Source: Pantoea sp. Ep11b
GTDB taxonomy: Bacteria > Pseudomonadota > Gammaproteobacteria > Enterobacterales > Enterobacteriaceae
Length of the DNA: 64,000 nucleotides
Assembly: GCF_040783975.1 (NCBI RefSeq)
Contig: NZ_CP160631.1
Span: 1,984,001-2,048,000, forward strand
Reading direction: 5' to 3'
In this document: piece by piece, positions 37,395-47,819 of the stretch
Layout of the letters: every line of letters starts with the position of its first letter
Numbering within the stretch: the stretch's first letter is position 1
The notes under the pieces: model-generated
Seen by the model: only the letters and a program-made list of their open reading frames with translations
What the model was told of the DNA's origin: nothing
The model's database searches: none
Translations under genes and position numbers: made by a program

Positions 37395-39266
37395 ATGGAC
37401 AGCAATCTGCTTGACTACTACAACCGCGAACTGGCCTACCTGCGCGAGATGGGGGCAGAGTTTGCCACGCGCTACCCCAAAGTTGCGGGGCGTCTTGGTA
37501 TGCACGGGATCGAGGTGGCCGACCCCTACGTCGAACGCCTGATGGAGGGCTTCGCCTTCCTGACGTCGCGCGTGCAGCTGAAGATGGACGCGGAGTTTCC
37601 GCGCTTCTCACAGCGCCTGCTGGAGATGATCGCGCCTTCATATCTCTCGCCCACGCCGTCAATGGCGATTGCGCAGCTGACGCCGGACAGCCGCAAAGGG
37701 GATATCACCCAGGGCTTTCGCGTGCCGCGCGGCACCATGATGGAGAGCCAGAACCTGAAAAAGACCGGCGTCACCTGCAGTTACACCACTGCGCACGATG
37801 TGGTCCTGCATCCGCTGCGGATCAGCGAAGCCACGCTCGGCGGTGTCCCTGGGGATCTCCCTTCTGGCGAACTGAAACTCACCGGCCTGGGCGCGGCCAG
37901 CGCGCTGCGCATCCGTATCAGCTGCGACGGGATTTCGGCGCTGAGCCAGCTTAACGTGAACGACCTGATGCTGTTCCTGAGCGGCCCGGACATCCAGGCG
38001 CTGAAGCTGCTGGAACTGCTGATGCAGCACCGGGTGGGCATCGTGCTGCAGTCGGTCGAAAAGCGCCCACAGCGTCAGGTTCTGACGGATGAGGCGCTGC
38101 AGCAGGAGGGCTTTGCGCCCGAACAGGCGCTGCTGCCTGACGATCTGCGCAACTTCGACGGCTACCGTCTGTTGCAGGAGTACTTTGCATTTCCGGCCCG
38201 CTTCCAGTTTATCAGCCTGGGCGAGCTGGCACCGTTCCTGCGCCGCTGCGACAGCGCCACGGCATTCGACATCATCATCCTGCTCGACAAAGCCGACAGC
38301 GCCCTCGAAAGCGTGGTGGACAGCTCACATCTGGCGCTGCACTGCACGCCGGTCATCAATCTGTTTCCCAAAACCGCCGAGCGCCTGAAAGTCAGCGACA
38401 GCCAGCATGAATATCATCTGGTGGTCGATAACATCCGGCCACTGGATTATGAGGTGCATTCGGTTCAGCGGCTGTTCGCTACCGTCGAGGGTCAGCGTGA
38501 AGAGCAGGTCTTTCGCCCGTTCTGGAGCACCTTCAGCGGCGACGAGGGCGACTATGGCGCTTACTTCTCGCTGCGCCGTGAGCAGCGCACCCTCTCAGAG
38601 CAGGCACAGCGCGACGGCACCCGCACCGGCTACATCGGTTCAGAAGTCTTCCTGTCGCTGGTGGATGAGCATCATGCGCCGTGGCGCGACGGAGTGCGTT
38701 ATCTCTCTGCTGAGGTGATGTGTACCAGCCGCGATCTGCCGCTGATGTTACAACAGGATCAGGGTAACTTCGTGATGCCGGACTCGATTCCGGTAGGGGA
38801 GCTGAAGCTGTGCAAAGGGCCGACGCCCCCGCGTCCGGCGCTGGCCGAGGGGCTCTCCGCGTGGCGGTTGATCAGCCATCTGCAGATGAACTATCTCAGC
38901 CTGATGGACAGCCGCGAAGGTGAGGGCGCGGCGGCGCTGCGCCAGCTGCTGAGCCTCTATGCGAACCTCGCCGACGCGCCGGTCGCCCGTCAGATCGACG
39001 GCATCCGCCACTGTACGCTCAGCGCGGTTAACCGCCGCGTGCCGGAACCTGGCCCGGTGGTGTTTGCGCGCGGCGTCAGTATCAGCCTGGAAGTCGATGA
39101 GCAGGCGTTTTCCGGTGCCAGCCCGTGGCTGCTCGGCAGCGTGCTGGAGCGGGTCTGCAGCCGTTTAGTGGCGCTGAACAGCTTCACCGAATTTACGCTG
39201 AACAGCCAGCAGCGCGGCGAGGTGGGCTACTGGCCGCCGCGCATGGGCCGGAAAGCGCTGATATGA
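37395..39266 (+). CDS. tssF: T6SS baseplate protein TssF
   Basis: 623 residues starting MDSNLLDYYNRELAYLREMG, the TssF/VasA hallmark. Other conserved stretches are GRLGMHGIEVADPYVERLME and FPRFSQRLLEMIAPSYLSPT. Large wedge protein corresponding to phage gp6. Follows tssE by 2 bases and overlaps tssG by 4. Confidence 0.96.
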   Translation: MDSNLLDYYNRELAYLREMGAEFATRYPKVAGRLGMHGIEVADPYVERLMEGFAFLTSRVQLKMDAEFPRFSQRLLEMIAPSYLSPTPSMAIAQLTPDSRKGDITQGFRVPRGTMMESQNLKKTGVTCSYTTAHDVVLHPLRISEATLGGVPGDLPSGELKLTGLGAASALRIRISCDGISALSQLNVNDLMLFLSGPDIQALKLLELLMQHRVGIVLQSVEKRPQRQVLTDEALQQEGFAPEQALLPDDLRNFDGYRLLQEYFAFPARFQFISLGELAPFLRRCDSATAFDIIILLDKADSALESVVDSSHLALHCTPVINLFPKTAERLKVSDSQHEYHLVVDNIRPLDYEVHSVQRLFATVEGQREEQVFRPFWSTFSGDEGDYGAYFSLRREQRTLSEQAQRDGTRTGYIGSEVFLSLVDEHHAPWRDGVRYLSAEVMCTSRDLPLMLQQDQGNFVMPDSIPVGELKLCKGPTPPRPALAEGLSAWRLISHLQMNYLSLMDSREGEGAAALRQLLSLYANLADAPVARQIDGIRHCTLSAVNRRVPEPGPVVFARGVSISLEVDEQAFSGASPWLLGSVLERVCSRLVALNSFTEFTLNSQQRGEVGYWPPRMGRKALI

Positions 39267-40309
39267 GACACGAAAAGGTCACTCCACTGCCACGGTTTAC
39301 CCGCCTGCCGGAGGATTTCTGGCAGCAGCTGATGGCCGCGCCCTGGCGCTACGATCTGTTCCAGCTGCTGCGGCGGCTGGATGCGCAGGGCGGACAGCGC
39401 TATCCGCTGGGACGGGCACCGCTGCCGAAGTTTGAGGCCGTGCGTATCGGCCAGGCACCCTCGCTGGCGTTTGCGCCCGCCGCCATCGCCAGCGCCGCGC
39501 CGCGTGACGAGGCGGGGCGTCACGACCTGTCGATCTACAGTTTTGGTCTGTTTGGCCCCAATGGCCCGCTGCCGACCCATCTGACCGAGTATGTCCACGA
39601 ACGCATCGTGCATCATCAGGATCACAGCCTCTCGGCGTTCGCTGACCTGTTTCATCATCGCGCCACGCTGCTCTTCTACCGCGCCTGGGCGGATGCGCAG
39701 CCGACCGTGTCGCTGGATCGCCCCGACGACCGGCGCTTCCTGAACTACCTCGCCTGCCTGGCGGGGATAGGATTACCGGCCCAGCAGCAGGCCAGCTCGC
39801 TGAGCCTTCATGCCCGTCTGATGCTGGTGGGACATCTCAGCCGTCACGGTCATGATGCGGAAGGGCTGGTGCGTATTCTGCGCCACTACTTTGGTGTGCC
39901 GGTCAGGCTGACCCAGAACCTGCCGCACTGGCTGACGCTGGATAGCCGCGATCAGGCCCGGCTGGGCGCAGGCCGCCACATGCCCCGTCTGGGCGTCTCG
40001 GCGTTTCTCGGCGTGGCGGTGCGCGATGTGCAGCATCGTTTTCGCCTGCACCTGGGGCCGCTCAGCGCCGCGCAGTATGCCCACTTTCTGCCGGATGCCC
40101 CCGGTGCGCAGGAGTTGCGCGACTGGGTGCGTCACTACCTCGGCATCGAAATGCAGTGGGATCTCAGCCTGATCCTTGCCGCTGACGACGTGCAGGGCGT
40201 GGCGCTGGGCGGCACCGCGCGACTCGGTTACACCAGCTGGCTGGGGCAGACGCCGCAGCCACAGGATCGTGAAGATTTTATGTTTGAGGTTGAGGCCGCC
40301 CTGCGCTGA
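39263..40309 (+). CDS. tssG: T6SS baseplate protein TssG
   Basis: 348 residues from the ATG at 39263 that overlaps the tssF stop (ATGA); the longer upstream frame inside tssF is not coding. Conserved FWQQLMAAPWRYDLFQLLRR, SIYSFGLFGPNGPLPTHLTE and FHHRATLLFYRAWADAQP. Wedge partner of TssE/TssF. Confidence 0.95.
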   Translation: MRHEKVTPLPRFTRLPEDFWQQLMAAPWRYDLFQLLRRLDAQGGQRYPLGRAPLPKFEAVRIGQAPSLAFAPAAIASAAPRDEAGRHDLSIYSFGLFGPNGPLPTHLTEYVHERIVHHQDHSLSAFADLFHHRATLLFYRAWADAQPTVSLDRPDDRRFLNYLACLAGIGLPAQQQASSLSLHARLMLVGHLSRHGHDAEGLVRILRHYFGVPVRLTQNLPHWLTLDSRDQARLGAGRHMPRLGVSAFLGVAVRDVQHRFRLHLGPLSAAQYAHFLPDAPGAQELRDWVRHYLGIEMQWDLSLILAADDVQGVALGGTARLGYTSWLGQTPQPQDREDFMFEVEAALR

Positions 40310-40362
40310 CTCAACCGCTTTGCCCTTACACAGCCTGCGTCTTTCATTGAAGAGAGCCCCCT

Positions 40363-42972
40363 ATGTCAGAAATCAGCCGTGCCGTACTGTTCGGCAAACT
40401 GGATACGCTGTTATTTACCTCGCTGGAAAGCGCCACCGCCTTTTGCAAACTGCGCGGCAATCCCTATGTTGAACTGGTGCACTGGCTGCATCAGCTGATG
40501 CAGCAGCAGGATGGCGATTTACAGCAGGTCATCACACATTTTTCACTGGACGAAAAGGCGCTGACCCAGGATATCGTGGCCGCTCTTGACCGTCTGCCGC
40601 GCGGCGCCAGTGCGGTTTCCGACCTCTCCGAGCATATCGACAGCGCCGTCGAGCGGGCGTGGGTTTACGCCTCGCTGAAATATGGCGCAACCCGCATTCG
40701 CGGCGGCCATCTGCTGGTCGGCCTCCTCAAAACCTTCAACCTGGCCAGCGTACTGAAAGGCATCTCCGGCCAGTTCAGCCGCGTCAACGCCGATGCCCTG
40801 CTGGCGGACTTTGATGCGCTGCTCAGCAGCAGCAAAGAGGCGCAGCAGGCGCTGAGCGCCCCGGCAGAGAGCGCAGGCGTGCCGCCTGCCGCAGGCGGCA
40901 GCACCCTGGCGCAGTATGGACAGGATCTGACCGCCCGCGCCCGCGACGGCAAAATCGACCCGGTAGCCGGGCGTGATGACGAGATCCGCCAGATGGTGGA
41001 TATCCTGATGCGCCGCCGCCAGAACAATCCGCTGCTGACGGGCGAGGCGGGCGTCGGTAAAACCGCGGTGGTCGAGGGCCTCGCGCTGCGTATCGCGGCG
41101 GGTGACGTGCCTGCGCCGCTGCGCGACGTGCAGCTCTGGCTGCTGGATATCGGCCTGCTGCAGGCCGGTGCCGGGATGAAAGGGGAGTTTGAGGCGCGGC
41201 TGCAGGCGCTGATCAATGAGGTTCAGTCCAGCCCGACGCCGATTGTGCTGTTTGTCGATGAGATCCACACCCTGGTGGGCGCGGGCGGTCAGCAGGGCAC
41301 CGGCGATGCCGCCAACCTGCTGAAACCGGCCCTGGCGCGCGGCCAGCTGCGTACCATCGGCGCGACCACCAGGGCGGAATATAAGAAGTATATCGAGAAA
41401 GATCCGGCGCTGACCCGTCGCTTCCAGACCGTGCAGGTGCAGGAGCCGGATGAAGCCAGGGCGATCCTGATGCTGCGCAGCACCGTCAGCGCGCTGGAGA
41501 AGCATCACCAGGTGCTGCTGCTGGATGACGCGGTCACTGCGGCGGTAAAACTGTCGCATCGCTATATTCCGGCGCGCCAGCTGCCCGACAAAGCGGTGGC
41601 GCTGCTGGATACCGCCTGCGCCCGTGTCGCGGTCAGCCAGGGCGCACAACCTGCGGCGCTGGAGGATTGCCTGCATCGTCTGGCCGCACTGGAGATTGAA
41701 GCGGAGATCGTCGCGCGCGAAATCCGGGTCGGACTGGGCGATGTGACCCGCCAGCAGGCGATGGCAGACGAGCGCCAGACCCTGGAGGCCGAACGGGATG
41801 CGCTGGAAAGGCGCTGGCTACAGGAGCGCGAACTGGTTGAGACACTGATTGCGCTGCGCGCCCGCTGCGTCACCGAAGATGACCCGGCGCTGCGCGAACA
41901 GCGCGACGCCACGCAGCAGCAGCTCACAGCGCTGCAGGGCGAGGCCCCGTTGCTGTTTGCCGCCGTCGATGCAGGCGTGGTGGCTGCCGTGGTGTCAGAC
42001 TGGACCGGCATTCCGCTGGGCCGGATGGTGAAGAATGAGATCGACGCCGTGCTGAATCTGGCGGACACCCTGAACCAGCGCGTCATCGGACAGCGCCACG
42101 GTCTGGAGCTGATTGCGAAGCGGGTGCGCACCACGCGCGCGCGTCTGGATAATCCCGACAAGCCCGCAGGCGTCTTTATGCTGTGCGGCCCGTCCGGCGT
42201 GGGTAAAACCGAGACTGCGCTGGCGCTGGCGGAGTCGCTCTACGGCGGCGAGCAGAACATCATCACCATCAACATGAGTGAATTCCAGGAAGCGCACACC
42301 GTGTCCACGCTGAAAGGCGCACCGCCGGGCTACGTCGGCTACGGGGAAGGTGGCGTCCTGACCGAAGCGGTGCGCCGTCGCCCCTACAGCGTGGTGCTGC
42401 TGGATGAGATTGAGAAAGCGCATCCCGATGTGCATGAGCTGTTCTTCCAGGTGTTCGACAAAGGCTGGATGGAGGATGGCGAGGGTCGCCACATCGATTT
42501 CCGCAACACCATTATCATTCTGACCTCGAACGTCGGCACGCAGTTGATCAGCGCCATGTGTGCCGATCCTGAACTGATGCCCGATCCCGATGCCCTGAGT
42601 GCCGCACTGCGTAAGCCGCTGCTGGAGGTCTTCCCGCCTGCGCTGCTGGGCCGTCTGCTGGTGGTGCCCTATTACCCGCTCAGCGATGCGATGCTGGCGG
42701 AGATTGTCCGGCTGCAGCTGGCGCGCATCGTGCGGCGTCTGGCCGACAACCACGGCATTGAGGCGCAGATCGACGAGTCTGTGGTCAGCCAGATCGTCCG
42801 GCGCTGCACCGAAGTCGAGTCGGGCGGTCGCATGGTTGACGCCATCCTCACCAACACGCTGTTACCGCAGATGAGCCAGATACTGCTAAGCGCCCACGCC
42901 CGCGATGAACGCTATCGCCGCGTTGATGTACGCTGTGAGCAGGGCGAATTTGTCTGCCAGTTTGCTGTTTAA
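40363..42972 (+). CDS. tssH: T6SS AAA+ ATPase TssH (ClpV)
   Basis: 869 residues. Disassembles contracted TssBC sheath for reuse. Clp N-domain at about 1-150. First AAA+ module with Walker [16 protein letters not shown] near 225 and Walker [15 protein letters not shown]. Second module with [14 protein letters not shown] near 607 and [15 protein letters not shown] ClpB-like middle helical region separates them. Both ATPase sites look intact. Confidence 0.96.
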   Translation: MSEISRAVLFGKLDTLLFTSLESATAFCKLRGNPYVELVHWLHQLMQQQDGDLQQVITHFSLDEKALTQDIVAALDRLPRGASAVSDLSEHIDSAVERAWVYASLKYGATRIRGGHLLVGLLKTFNLASVLKGISGQFSRVNADALLADFDALLSSSKEAQQALSAPAESAGVPPAAGGSTLAQYGQDLTARARDGKIDPVAGRDDEIRQMVDILMRRRQNNPLLTGEAGVGKTAVVEGLALRIAAGDVPAPLRDVQLWLLDIGLLQAGAGMKGEFEARLQALINEVQSSPTPIVLFVDEIHTLVGAGGQQGTGDAANLLKPALARGQLRTIGATTRAEYKKYIEKDPALTRRFQTVQVQEPDEARAILMLRSTVSALEKHHQVLLLDDAVTAAVKLSHRYIPARQLPDKAVALLDTACARVAVSQGAQPAALEDCLHRLAALEIEAEIVAREIRVGLGDVTRQQAMADERQTLEAERDALERRWLQERELVETLIALRARCVTEDDPALREQRDATQQQLTALQGEAPLLFAAVDAGVVAAVVSDWTGIPLGRMVKNEIDAVLNLADTLNQRVIGQRHGLELIAKRVRTTRARLDNPDKPAGVFMLCGPSGVGKTETALALAESLYGGEQNIITINMSEFQEAHTVSTLKGAPPGYVGYGEGGVLTEAVRRRPYSVVLLDEIEKAHPDVHELFFQVFDKGWMEDGEGRHIDFRNTIIILTSNVGTQLISAMCADPELMPDPDALSAALRKPLLEVFPPALLGRLLVVPYYPLSDAMLAEIVRLQLARIVRRLADNHGIEAQIDESVVSQIVRRCTEVESGGRMVDAILTNTLLPQMSQILLSAHARDERYRRVDVRCEQGEFVCQFAV

Positions 42973-43001
42973 AGCCGTTAGCTATCAGAGAGTTTTCGAA
43001 T

Positions 43002-44498
43002 ATGTCGGAACATGATCAACCCCTGAATGTCCCCAACGCCCTGCCGCTGGGTTACCGCTTCAATGAATTTGAAATCAAAGAGGTCATCGGCGGTGGCGGC
43101 TTTGGCATCGTCTATCGCGCCTGGGATCACCAGCTGGAACGCGATATCGCGATTAAAGAGTTTATGCCCGCCTCACTGGCGGTGCGCAGCGATGACCTTA
43201 ACCTGGTGCTGCGCAGTGAGCGTTTCAGCAAAACCTTTCACGCCGGACTGAACAGCTTTATTCAGGAGGCGCGACTGCTGGCGCGCTTTAATCACCCGAA
43301 CCTGCTGCATGTGCTGCGTTTCTGGGTGCAGAACGACACCGCCTATATGGGCACCGTGTTCTACAGCGGCACCACGCTCTCCAGCTTCCGAGAGCGCAAT
43401 CCGCAGTCGGTCAATGAAACCTGGATCCGCCGCCTGCTGCCGCCGCTGCTGGGCGCAATCAAAACCATCCATGAGGCGGGTTATCTGCATCGCGATATCT
43501 CGCTGGATAACATCCAGATCCAGAGCAGCGGCGAGCCGATCCTGCTGGATTTCGGATCGGCCCGGAAAACCATCGGCAATCTGTCCGATGAGAGTGAAAC
43601 CATGCTGCGTCCCGGCTACGCGCCGATTGAACAGTACAGTGACAACGACGAGAGCGAGCAGGGCGCATGGACCGATATCTACGCGCTGGGCGCGGTGCTG
43701 CATACCCTGATTACCGGGGCGCCGCCGCCGGTGAGCGTGGTTCGCAGCATCGAAGATAACTATCAGCCGCTGGTGCAGCGCCGTCTGGCGGGCTACTCCA
43801 CGTCGCTGCTGAGCGCCGTCGATCGCGCGCTGGCGCTGAAACCGGAAGATCGTCCACAGAGCATCGATGGTTTTGCGGCGCTGATGGCGCTGCCGGAACG
43901 CGAACCGGAACCGCTGCTGAGCGCCAGAATCAGCGGGCCGGGCACCATGCTGGTGCCTGTCGAAGAGCAGGTGGTCAGCAAACCCGACTCGCCGCTGAAA
44001 ACATGGCTGGGACACCGGTTTGCGCTGCCGGGCCTGGTTGCCGCGGGTGTGCTGGTGGGCCTCTGTGCAGGGCTGCTGATGTCGGGCGGCCAGCAGGCGA
44101 CGCCACCGGCGGAAACGGCGCAGAACAACGCGCCTGCCGCCACGGCTACACCGGCCAGCCCTGCGGTTACCGCGCCGCCAACCCAGACGGACGAACCCAC
44201 AGAGACGGTCGCCAGCACGCCGGTCCAGCGTGCCGAACCCGCCCCTACAGCTACACCGGAGCCGCAACCGGCACCGCCAGCCGCGCCGGTCGCGCAGGTC
44301 TATATCCGTCTGCAGCAGGGTGAGCGTGTTCAGGTGAACGGTCAGCCACAGGCGCTGGTGCCGGCGGTAAACGGCTTCGCCACGCTGCAACTGGCACCGG
44401 GTAGCTACACCTTCGCCATCAGCGGCCAGAACGGCACCCGCCAGCAGACGCTGACCATCAGCGAAGAAGGCGTCTGGTTGCTCGATCCACACAGTTAA
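43002..44498 (+). CDS. ppkA: T6SS Ser/Thr protein kinase (PpkA-like)
   Basis: 498 residues. Kinase domain at about 20-290: glycine loop VIGGGGFGIVYRAW, catalytic lysine in DIAIKEF, HRDISLDNIQI catalytic loop and DFGSAR (DFG). A membrane helix at about 342-364 (LPGLVAAGVLVGLCAGLLMS) is followed by a Thr/Pro/Ala-rich periplasmic linker and a small PEGA-like beta domain at the end (VYIRLQQGERVQVNGQPQAL). Topology indicates a sensor kinase that transmits periplasmic signals to the FHA protein. Confidence 0.93.
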   Translation: MSEHDQPLNVPNALPLGYRFNEFEIKEVIGGGGFGIVYRAWDHQLERDIAIKEFMPASLAVRSDDLNLVLRSERFSKTFHAGLNSFIQEARLLARFNHPNLLHVLRFWVQNDTAYMGTVFYSGTTLSSFRERNPQSVNETWIRRLLPPLLGAIKTIHEAGYLHRDISLDNIQIQSSGEPILLDFGSARKTIGNLSDESETMLRPGYAPIEQYSDNDESEQGAWTDIYALGAVLHTLITGAPPPVSVVRSIEDNYQPLVQRRLAGYSTSLLSAVDRALALKPEDRPQSIDGFAALMALPEREPEPLLSARISGPGTMLVPVEEQVVSKPDSPLKTWLGHRFALPGLVAAGVLVGLCAGLLMSGGQQATPPAETAQNNAPAATATPASPAVTAPPTQTDEPTETVASTPVQRAEPAPTATPEPQPAPPAAPVAQVYIRLQQGERVQVNGQPQALVPAVNGFATLQLAPGSYTFAISGQNGTRQQTLTISEEGVWLLDPHS

Positions 44499-44514
44499 AA
44501 GTCAGGGATTACTT

Positions 44515-46662
44515 ATGTTCTCACGCATTACTGCACAGCTGCCGGCGGACGGCCTGCTGTTCCACACGCTCAGGGGCACCGAGACGCTTTCGCGTCCGTT
44601 TGTGCTCACCGCCGAGCTGCTCTCCACCGACGCGCGCATCGACCGCCACGCCCTGCTGGGCCAGCCGGTGACCTTCACGCTGCCGGCCGGCGGCCTGATG
44701 AGTGCGCTGAACCCACGCTACCTCAACGGTAAAATCACCCGTGTCGCGGTGCGCAGCCAGGAGCTGAGCGGCACCCGTTACGCGCTCTATGAGCTGACGG
44801 TGGAGCCGGACCTGTGGCCGATGCAGCGCGACCGCAACCTGCGCATCTTTCAGAGCCAGACGGTGCCGCAGATAGTGCAGACGCTGCTGAAGGAGTACGG
44901 CGTGAACGTCGAGACGCGCCTGGCGGGCAGCTACCGGGTGTGGGAGTACTGCGTGCAGTATCAGGAGAGCAGCCTGAATTTCATCAGCCGCCTGATGGAG
45001 CTGGAGGGGATGTACTACTTCTTCCGCCACGAGGCGGACAGGCATACGCTGGTGCTGTGCGACGCGCCGGACCAGCATCAGGCGTTTCCGGGCTACGGGA
45101 CCATCCCCTATCACGTCACCCCGTCGGGCGGCGTAGTGACGGAAGAGGGCATCAGCCAGTGGTCGCTGGCGGAGAGCGTGACGCCGGGCATCTACAGCAC
45201 CGACGACTACGACTTCCGCAAGCCGAACGCGTGGATGCTGCAGGCGCGGCAGAACCCGGCGTCGCCGGTGCCGGGCTCGGTGGACGTCTACGACTGGCCG
45301 GGCCATTTTGTCGACCACAGCCACGGCGAGTCCTACGCGCGCATCCGCCAGCAGGTATGGCAGGCGGAGCATCACCGCGTCAGCGGGTCGGGCACGGCCA
45401 CCGGCATCGCGCCGGGCTTTACCTTCTCAATACTCAACGCGCCGCACTTCAGCGACAACGGCGAGTATCTGGTGACCTCGGCCACCTATGACTTCGCCGA
45501 GAACCCCTACGCCAGCGGCGACGGCGGGGCGAGCCGCCACAACATCGACTTCACGGTGCTGCCGTCATCGGTGACGTGGCGCACGCCGCCGGAGACGCCG
45601 TGGCCGAAGACGCACGGCCCGCAGACCGCGAAGGTGGTGGGGCCGAAAGGCGAGTCCATCTGGACCGACCGCTACGGGCGGGTGAAGGTGAAGTTTCACT
45701 GGGACCGGCTGGCGAAGGGCGATGACACCAGCTCGTGCTGGGTGCGCGTCTCCAGCGCCTGGGCGGGTCAGGGGTTCGGCGGGGTGCAGATCCCGCGCGT
45801 GAACGATGAAGTGGTGGTGGACTTCATCAACGGCGACCCGGATCGTCCGCTGATCATCGGCCGCGTGTACAACGAGGCGAGCATGCCGCCGTGGGCGCTG
45901 CCGGCGGCGGCGACGCAGATGGGGTTTTTAAGCCGGTCAAAGGATGGCACGGCGGACACCGCGAATGCGCTGAGGTTTGAGGATAAGGCGGGTGAGGAGC
46001 AGGTCTGGCTGCATGCTGAAAAGAACATGGACACGGAGGTGGAAAACAATGAAACCCTCAGTGTTGGCAGCAACCGGACCAAAACCATCGGTGGCAATGA
46101 AACCACCGAGGTGAAGAAAAACCGCACTGAAACGGTCGATCAGAATGAAACCATTACCGTTCATCAGAACCGTACTGAGACGGTGGATGGTAATGAAACC
46201 ATCACCGTGCATAGCAATCGCACCGAAACGGTCGATCAGAATGAGAAAGTGCGGATTGGGCAGAATCAGTCGGTAACGATAAATGGCAATCAGACACTGA
46301 AAGTGGATCAGACGAAAACTGAAACGATTGCTCTGGCGTCAATGCTCAATGTTGGCCTGGCGCAGAACACGAATATCGGCGCAGCCTATGTGCTCAATGT
46401 CGGCGCTGGCTGGATGACTAATGTCGGCGCAATGCAGATGCACAATGTCGCTATGAAATATTCGCTGAATGCCGGGCGGGATATCGCACTTTCTGCCGGA
46501 ACAAATGCAGAGTTCAGTGCTGAAGACAAAATCACCCTGGTATGTGGCGAATCGATGATTGTGCTCGAGCAGAACGGCACCATCACCATCAGCGCGAATA
46601 AAATCAAGCTGGTTGGTGAGAAGGTGATTGATATCGATGGCACACAGATAGACATCAACTGA
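44515..46662 (+). CDS. vgrG: T6SS spike protein VgrG (TssI)
   Basis: 715 residues. gp27-like base at about 1-370 (NLRIFQSQTVPQIVQTLLKE, ESSLNFISRLMELEGMYYFF), gp5 OB-fold near 375-460 (ESIWTDRYGRVKVKFHWDR, GFGGVQIPRVNDEVVVDFIN), then a beta-helix of NRTETVDxNE-type repeats (about 505-600) and a short tail. No C-terminal toxin domain; effectors must ride on PAAR proteins. The first two thirds are very GC-rich and the tail from about base 45950 falls in GC, as if the tail came with the downstream effector module. Confidence 0.96.
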   Translation: MFSRITAQLPADGLLFHTLRGTETLSRPFVLTAELLSTDARIDRHALLGQPVTFTLPAGGLMSALNPRYLNGKITRVAVRSQELSGTRYALYELTVEPDLWPMQRDRNLRIFQSQTVPQIVQTLLKEYGVNVETRLAGSYRVWEYCVQYQESSLNFISRLMELEGMYYFFRHEADRHTLVLCDAPDQHQAFPGYGTIPYHVTPSGGVVTEEGISQWSLAESVTPGIYSTDDYDFRKPNAWMLQARQNPASPVPGSVDVYDWPGHFVDHSHGESYARIRQQVWQAEHHRVSGSGTATGIAPGFTFSILNAPHFSDNGEYLVTSATYDFAENPYASGDGGASRHNIDFTVLPSSVTWRTPPETPWPKTHGPQTAKVVGPKGESIWTDRYGRVKVKFHWDRLAKGDDTSSCWVRVSSAWAGQGFGGVQIPRVNDEVVVDFINGDPDRPLIIGRVYNEASMPPWALPAAATQMGFLSRSKDGTADTANALRFEDKAGEEQVWLHAEKNMDTEVENNETLSVGSNRTKTIGGNETTEVKKNRTETVDQNETITVHQNRTETVDGNETITVHSNRTETVDQNEKVRIGQNQSVTINGNQTLKVDQTKTETIALASMLNVGLAQNTNIGAAYVLNVGAGWMTNVGAMQMHNVAMKYSLNAGRDIALSAGTNAEFSAEDKITLVCGESMIVLEQNGTITISANKIKLVGEKVIDIDGTQIDIN

Positions 46663-46664
46663 TT

Positions 46665-47819
46665 ATGGAAAATTTTGCCAATTTAACTGCCTTTCCGGCA
46701 TTACTCTTTGATTCCTTAGATCAACACGACCATGGCTTTTCAACAGTCGTTGCCCGTCTTAGCTATGATCTGGATATAAAAAGTGGTGAACTGGTTTTCT
46801 GTGAGGATCAGGGTGAGCTGGTTGAGCAGGATAGCTATTTCGTTGAGCAGGGCCGGAGCAGTGTTCGATTTGAAAGCGATTTGGCCCCTTATAAACCACG
46901 TATGGATGTGGTCATTAATGCGACCGCCTGGGCACCTGAAGATAAGCCGGTAAAAAGTTTTACCGCTGGCGTTCAGTTGGGGGATTTTACCCGTCTCATT
47001 AAAATTAATGGACCGCGTGAATGGCGAAAGATGATTGCCACCTGGCAGCTAAGTGAATCTCAACCGATAACATCGCTGGATCTTCGCTACGAATACGCAT
47101 TGGGAGGATTGTACTCTTTAGAGGGTGAAAAAATTATTGCCTCTCCGGTAAACAGTGTTGGGATGGGATGGTATCCTCCCGAAGTACTGAAAAACCTGAA
47201 AGCCCAGCGCCTGACAGCCCCACAGATCGAGTGGCCAACACAGCCAGTACAAAAAATTGATCAACAGTCATCACCTGCGGGTTTTGGCTTTTTTGGCCGA
47301 GGCTGGCAAGGAAGGATTGAACTGGCAGGACGTTACGATGAAAAATGGCGAAAAGATCGTCATCCTTTACTGCCGCAGGATTTTAACTTTGCTTACTGGA
47401 ATGGCGCGCATCCTTTAATGCAATTTCCCTTACCGGAACCCCTCAAAAGTGTACCTGTAACGCTGCGTTATTTTATTTCATCCCGTGAGATTGAGAATCA
47501 GCAGATTTATTTGCAGGTACCCGTGGAATCACTTTTTGTATTTATTACCACGGAGAAAGGGGCTGGAGTGGCAAAAGATATGGTCCTTGATACGCTGGTT
47601 ATCGACCTGGATGAGCGAAAAGTACATTGTAGCTATCGTACTGTAATTTCGGAACTTATGGAGCCGGTCATGACCGAACTGCGTTTCATCAAAGCGGAAC
47701 AACGCCAGCAACAGCTGGCGCTTGCCGCAAGCCATAATAGTCACTCTGCTTCACGCCAGTTTGTGCCTTTACCACCGAGTCTGTTGGCTAAATTACACCA
47801 GGTGAAAACGAATGGCTGA
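46665..47819 (+). CDS. DUF2169-family T6SS adaptor
   Basis: 384 residues. DUF2169 proteins are adaptors that help load PAAR or PAAR-like effectors on VgrG. Typical features: N-terminal TAFPALLFDSLDQHDHGFST and internal GFGFFGRGWQGRIELAGRYD, with HPLLPQDFNFAYWNGAHP. It starts 2 bases after vgrG and overlaps the lipase effector by 8 bases, so all three are one unit. GC is lower than in the structural genes, consistent with a swapped effector module. Confidence 0.88.
   Translation: MENFANLTAFPALLFDSLDQHDHGFSTVVARLSYDLDIKSGELVFCEDQGELVEQDSYFVEQGRSSVRFESDLAPYKPRMDVVINATAWAPEDKPVKSFTAGVQLGDFTRLIKINGPREWRKMIATWQLSESQPITSLDLRYEYALGGLYSLEGEKIIASPVNSVGMGWYPPEVLKNLKAQRLTAPQIEWPTQPVQKIDQQSSPAGFGFFGRGWQGRIELAGRYDEKWRKDRHPLLPQDFNFAYWNGAHPLMQFPLPEPLKSVPVTLRYFISSREIENQQIYLQVPVESLFVFITTEKGAGVAKDMVLDTLVIDLDERKVHCSYRTVISELMEPVMTELRFIKAEQRQQQLALAASHNSHSASRQFVPLPPSLLAKLHQVKTNG

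Noticed and set aside
40543..41676. 377-residue minus-strand frame inside clpV
   Set aside because: Shadow; the ClpV Walker motifs lie on the plus strand here.
43173..44492. 439-residue minus-strand frame opposite the kinase gene
   Set aside because: Shadow; kinase motifs and a membrane helix are on the plus strand, and the minus frame is Arg/Gln-rich nonsense.
46020..46260. Repetitive NRTETVD-type sequence considered as a tandem repeat or CRISPR-like array
   Set aside because: These are the beta-helix repeats of VgrG, with variable bases between units and in-frame coding.
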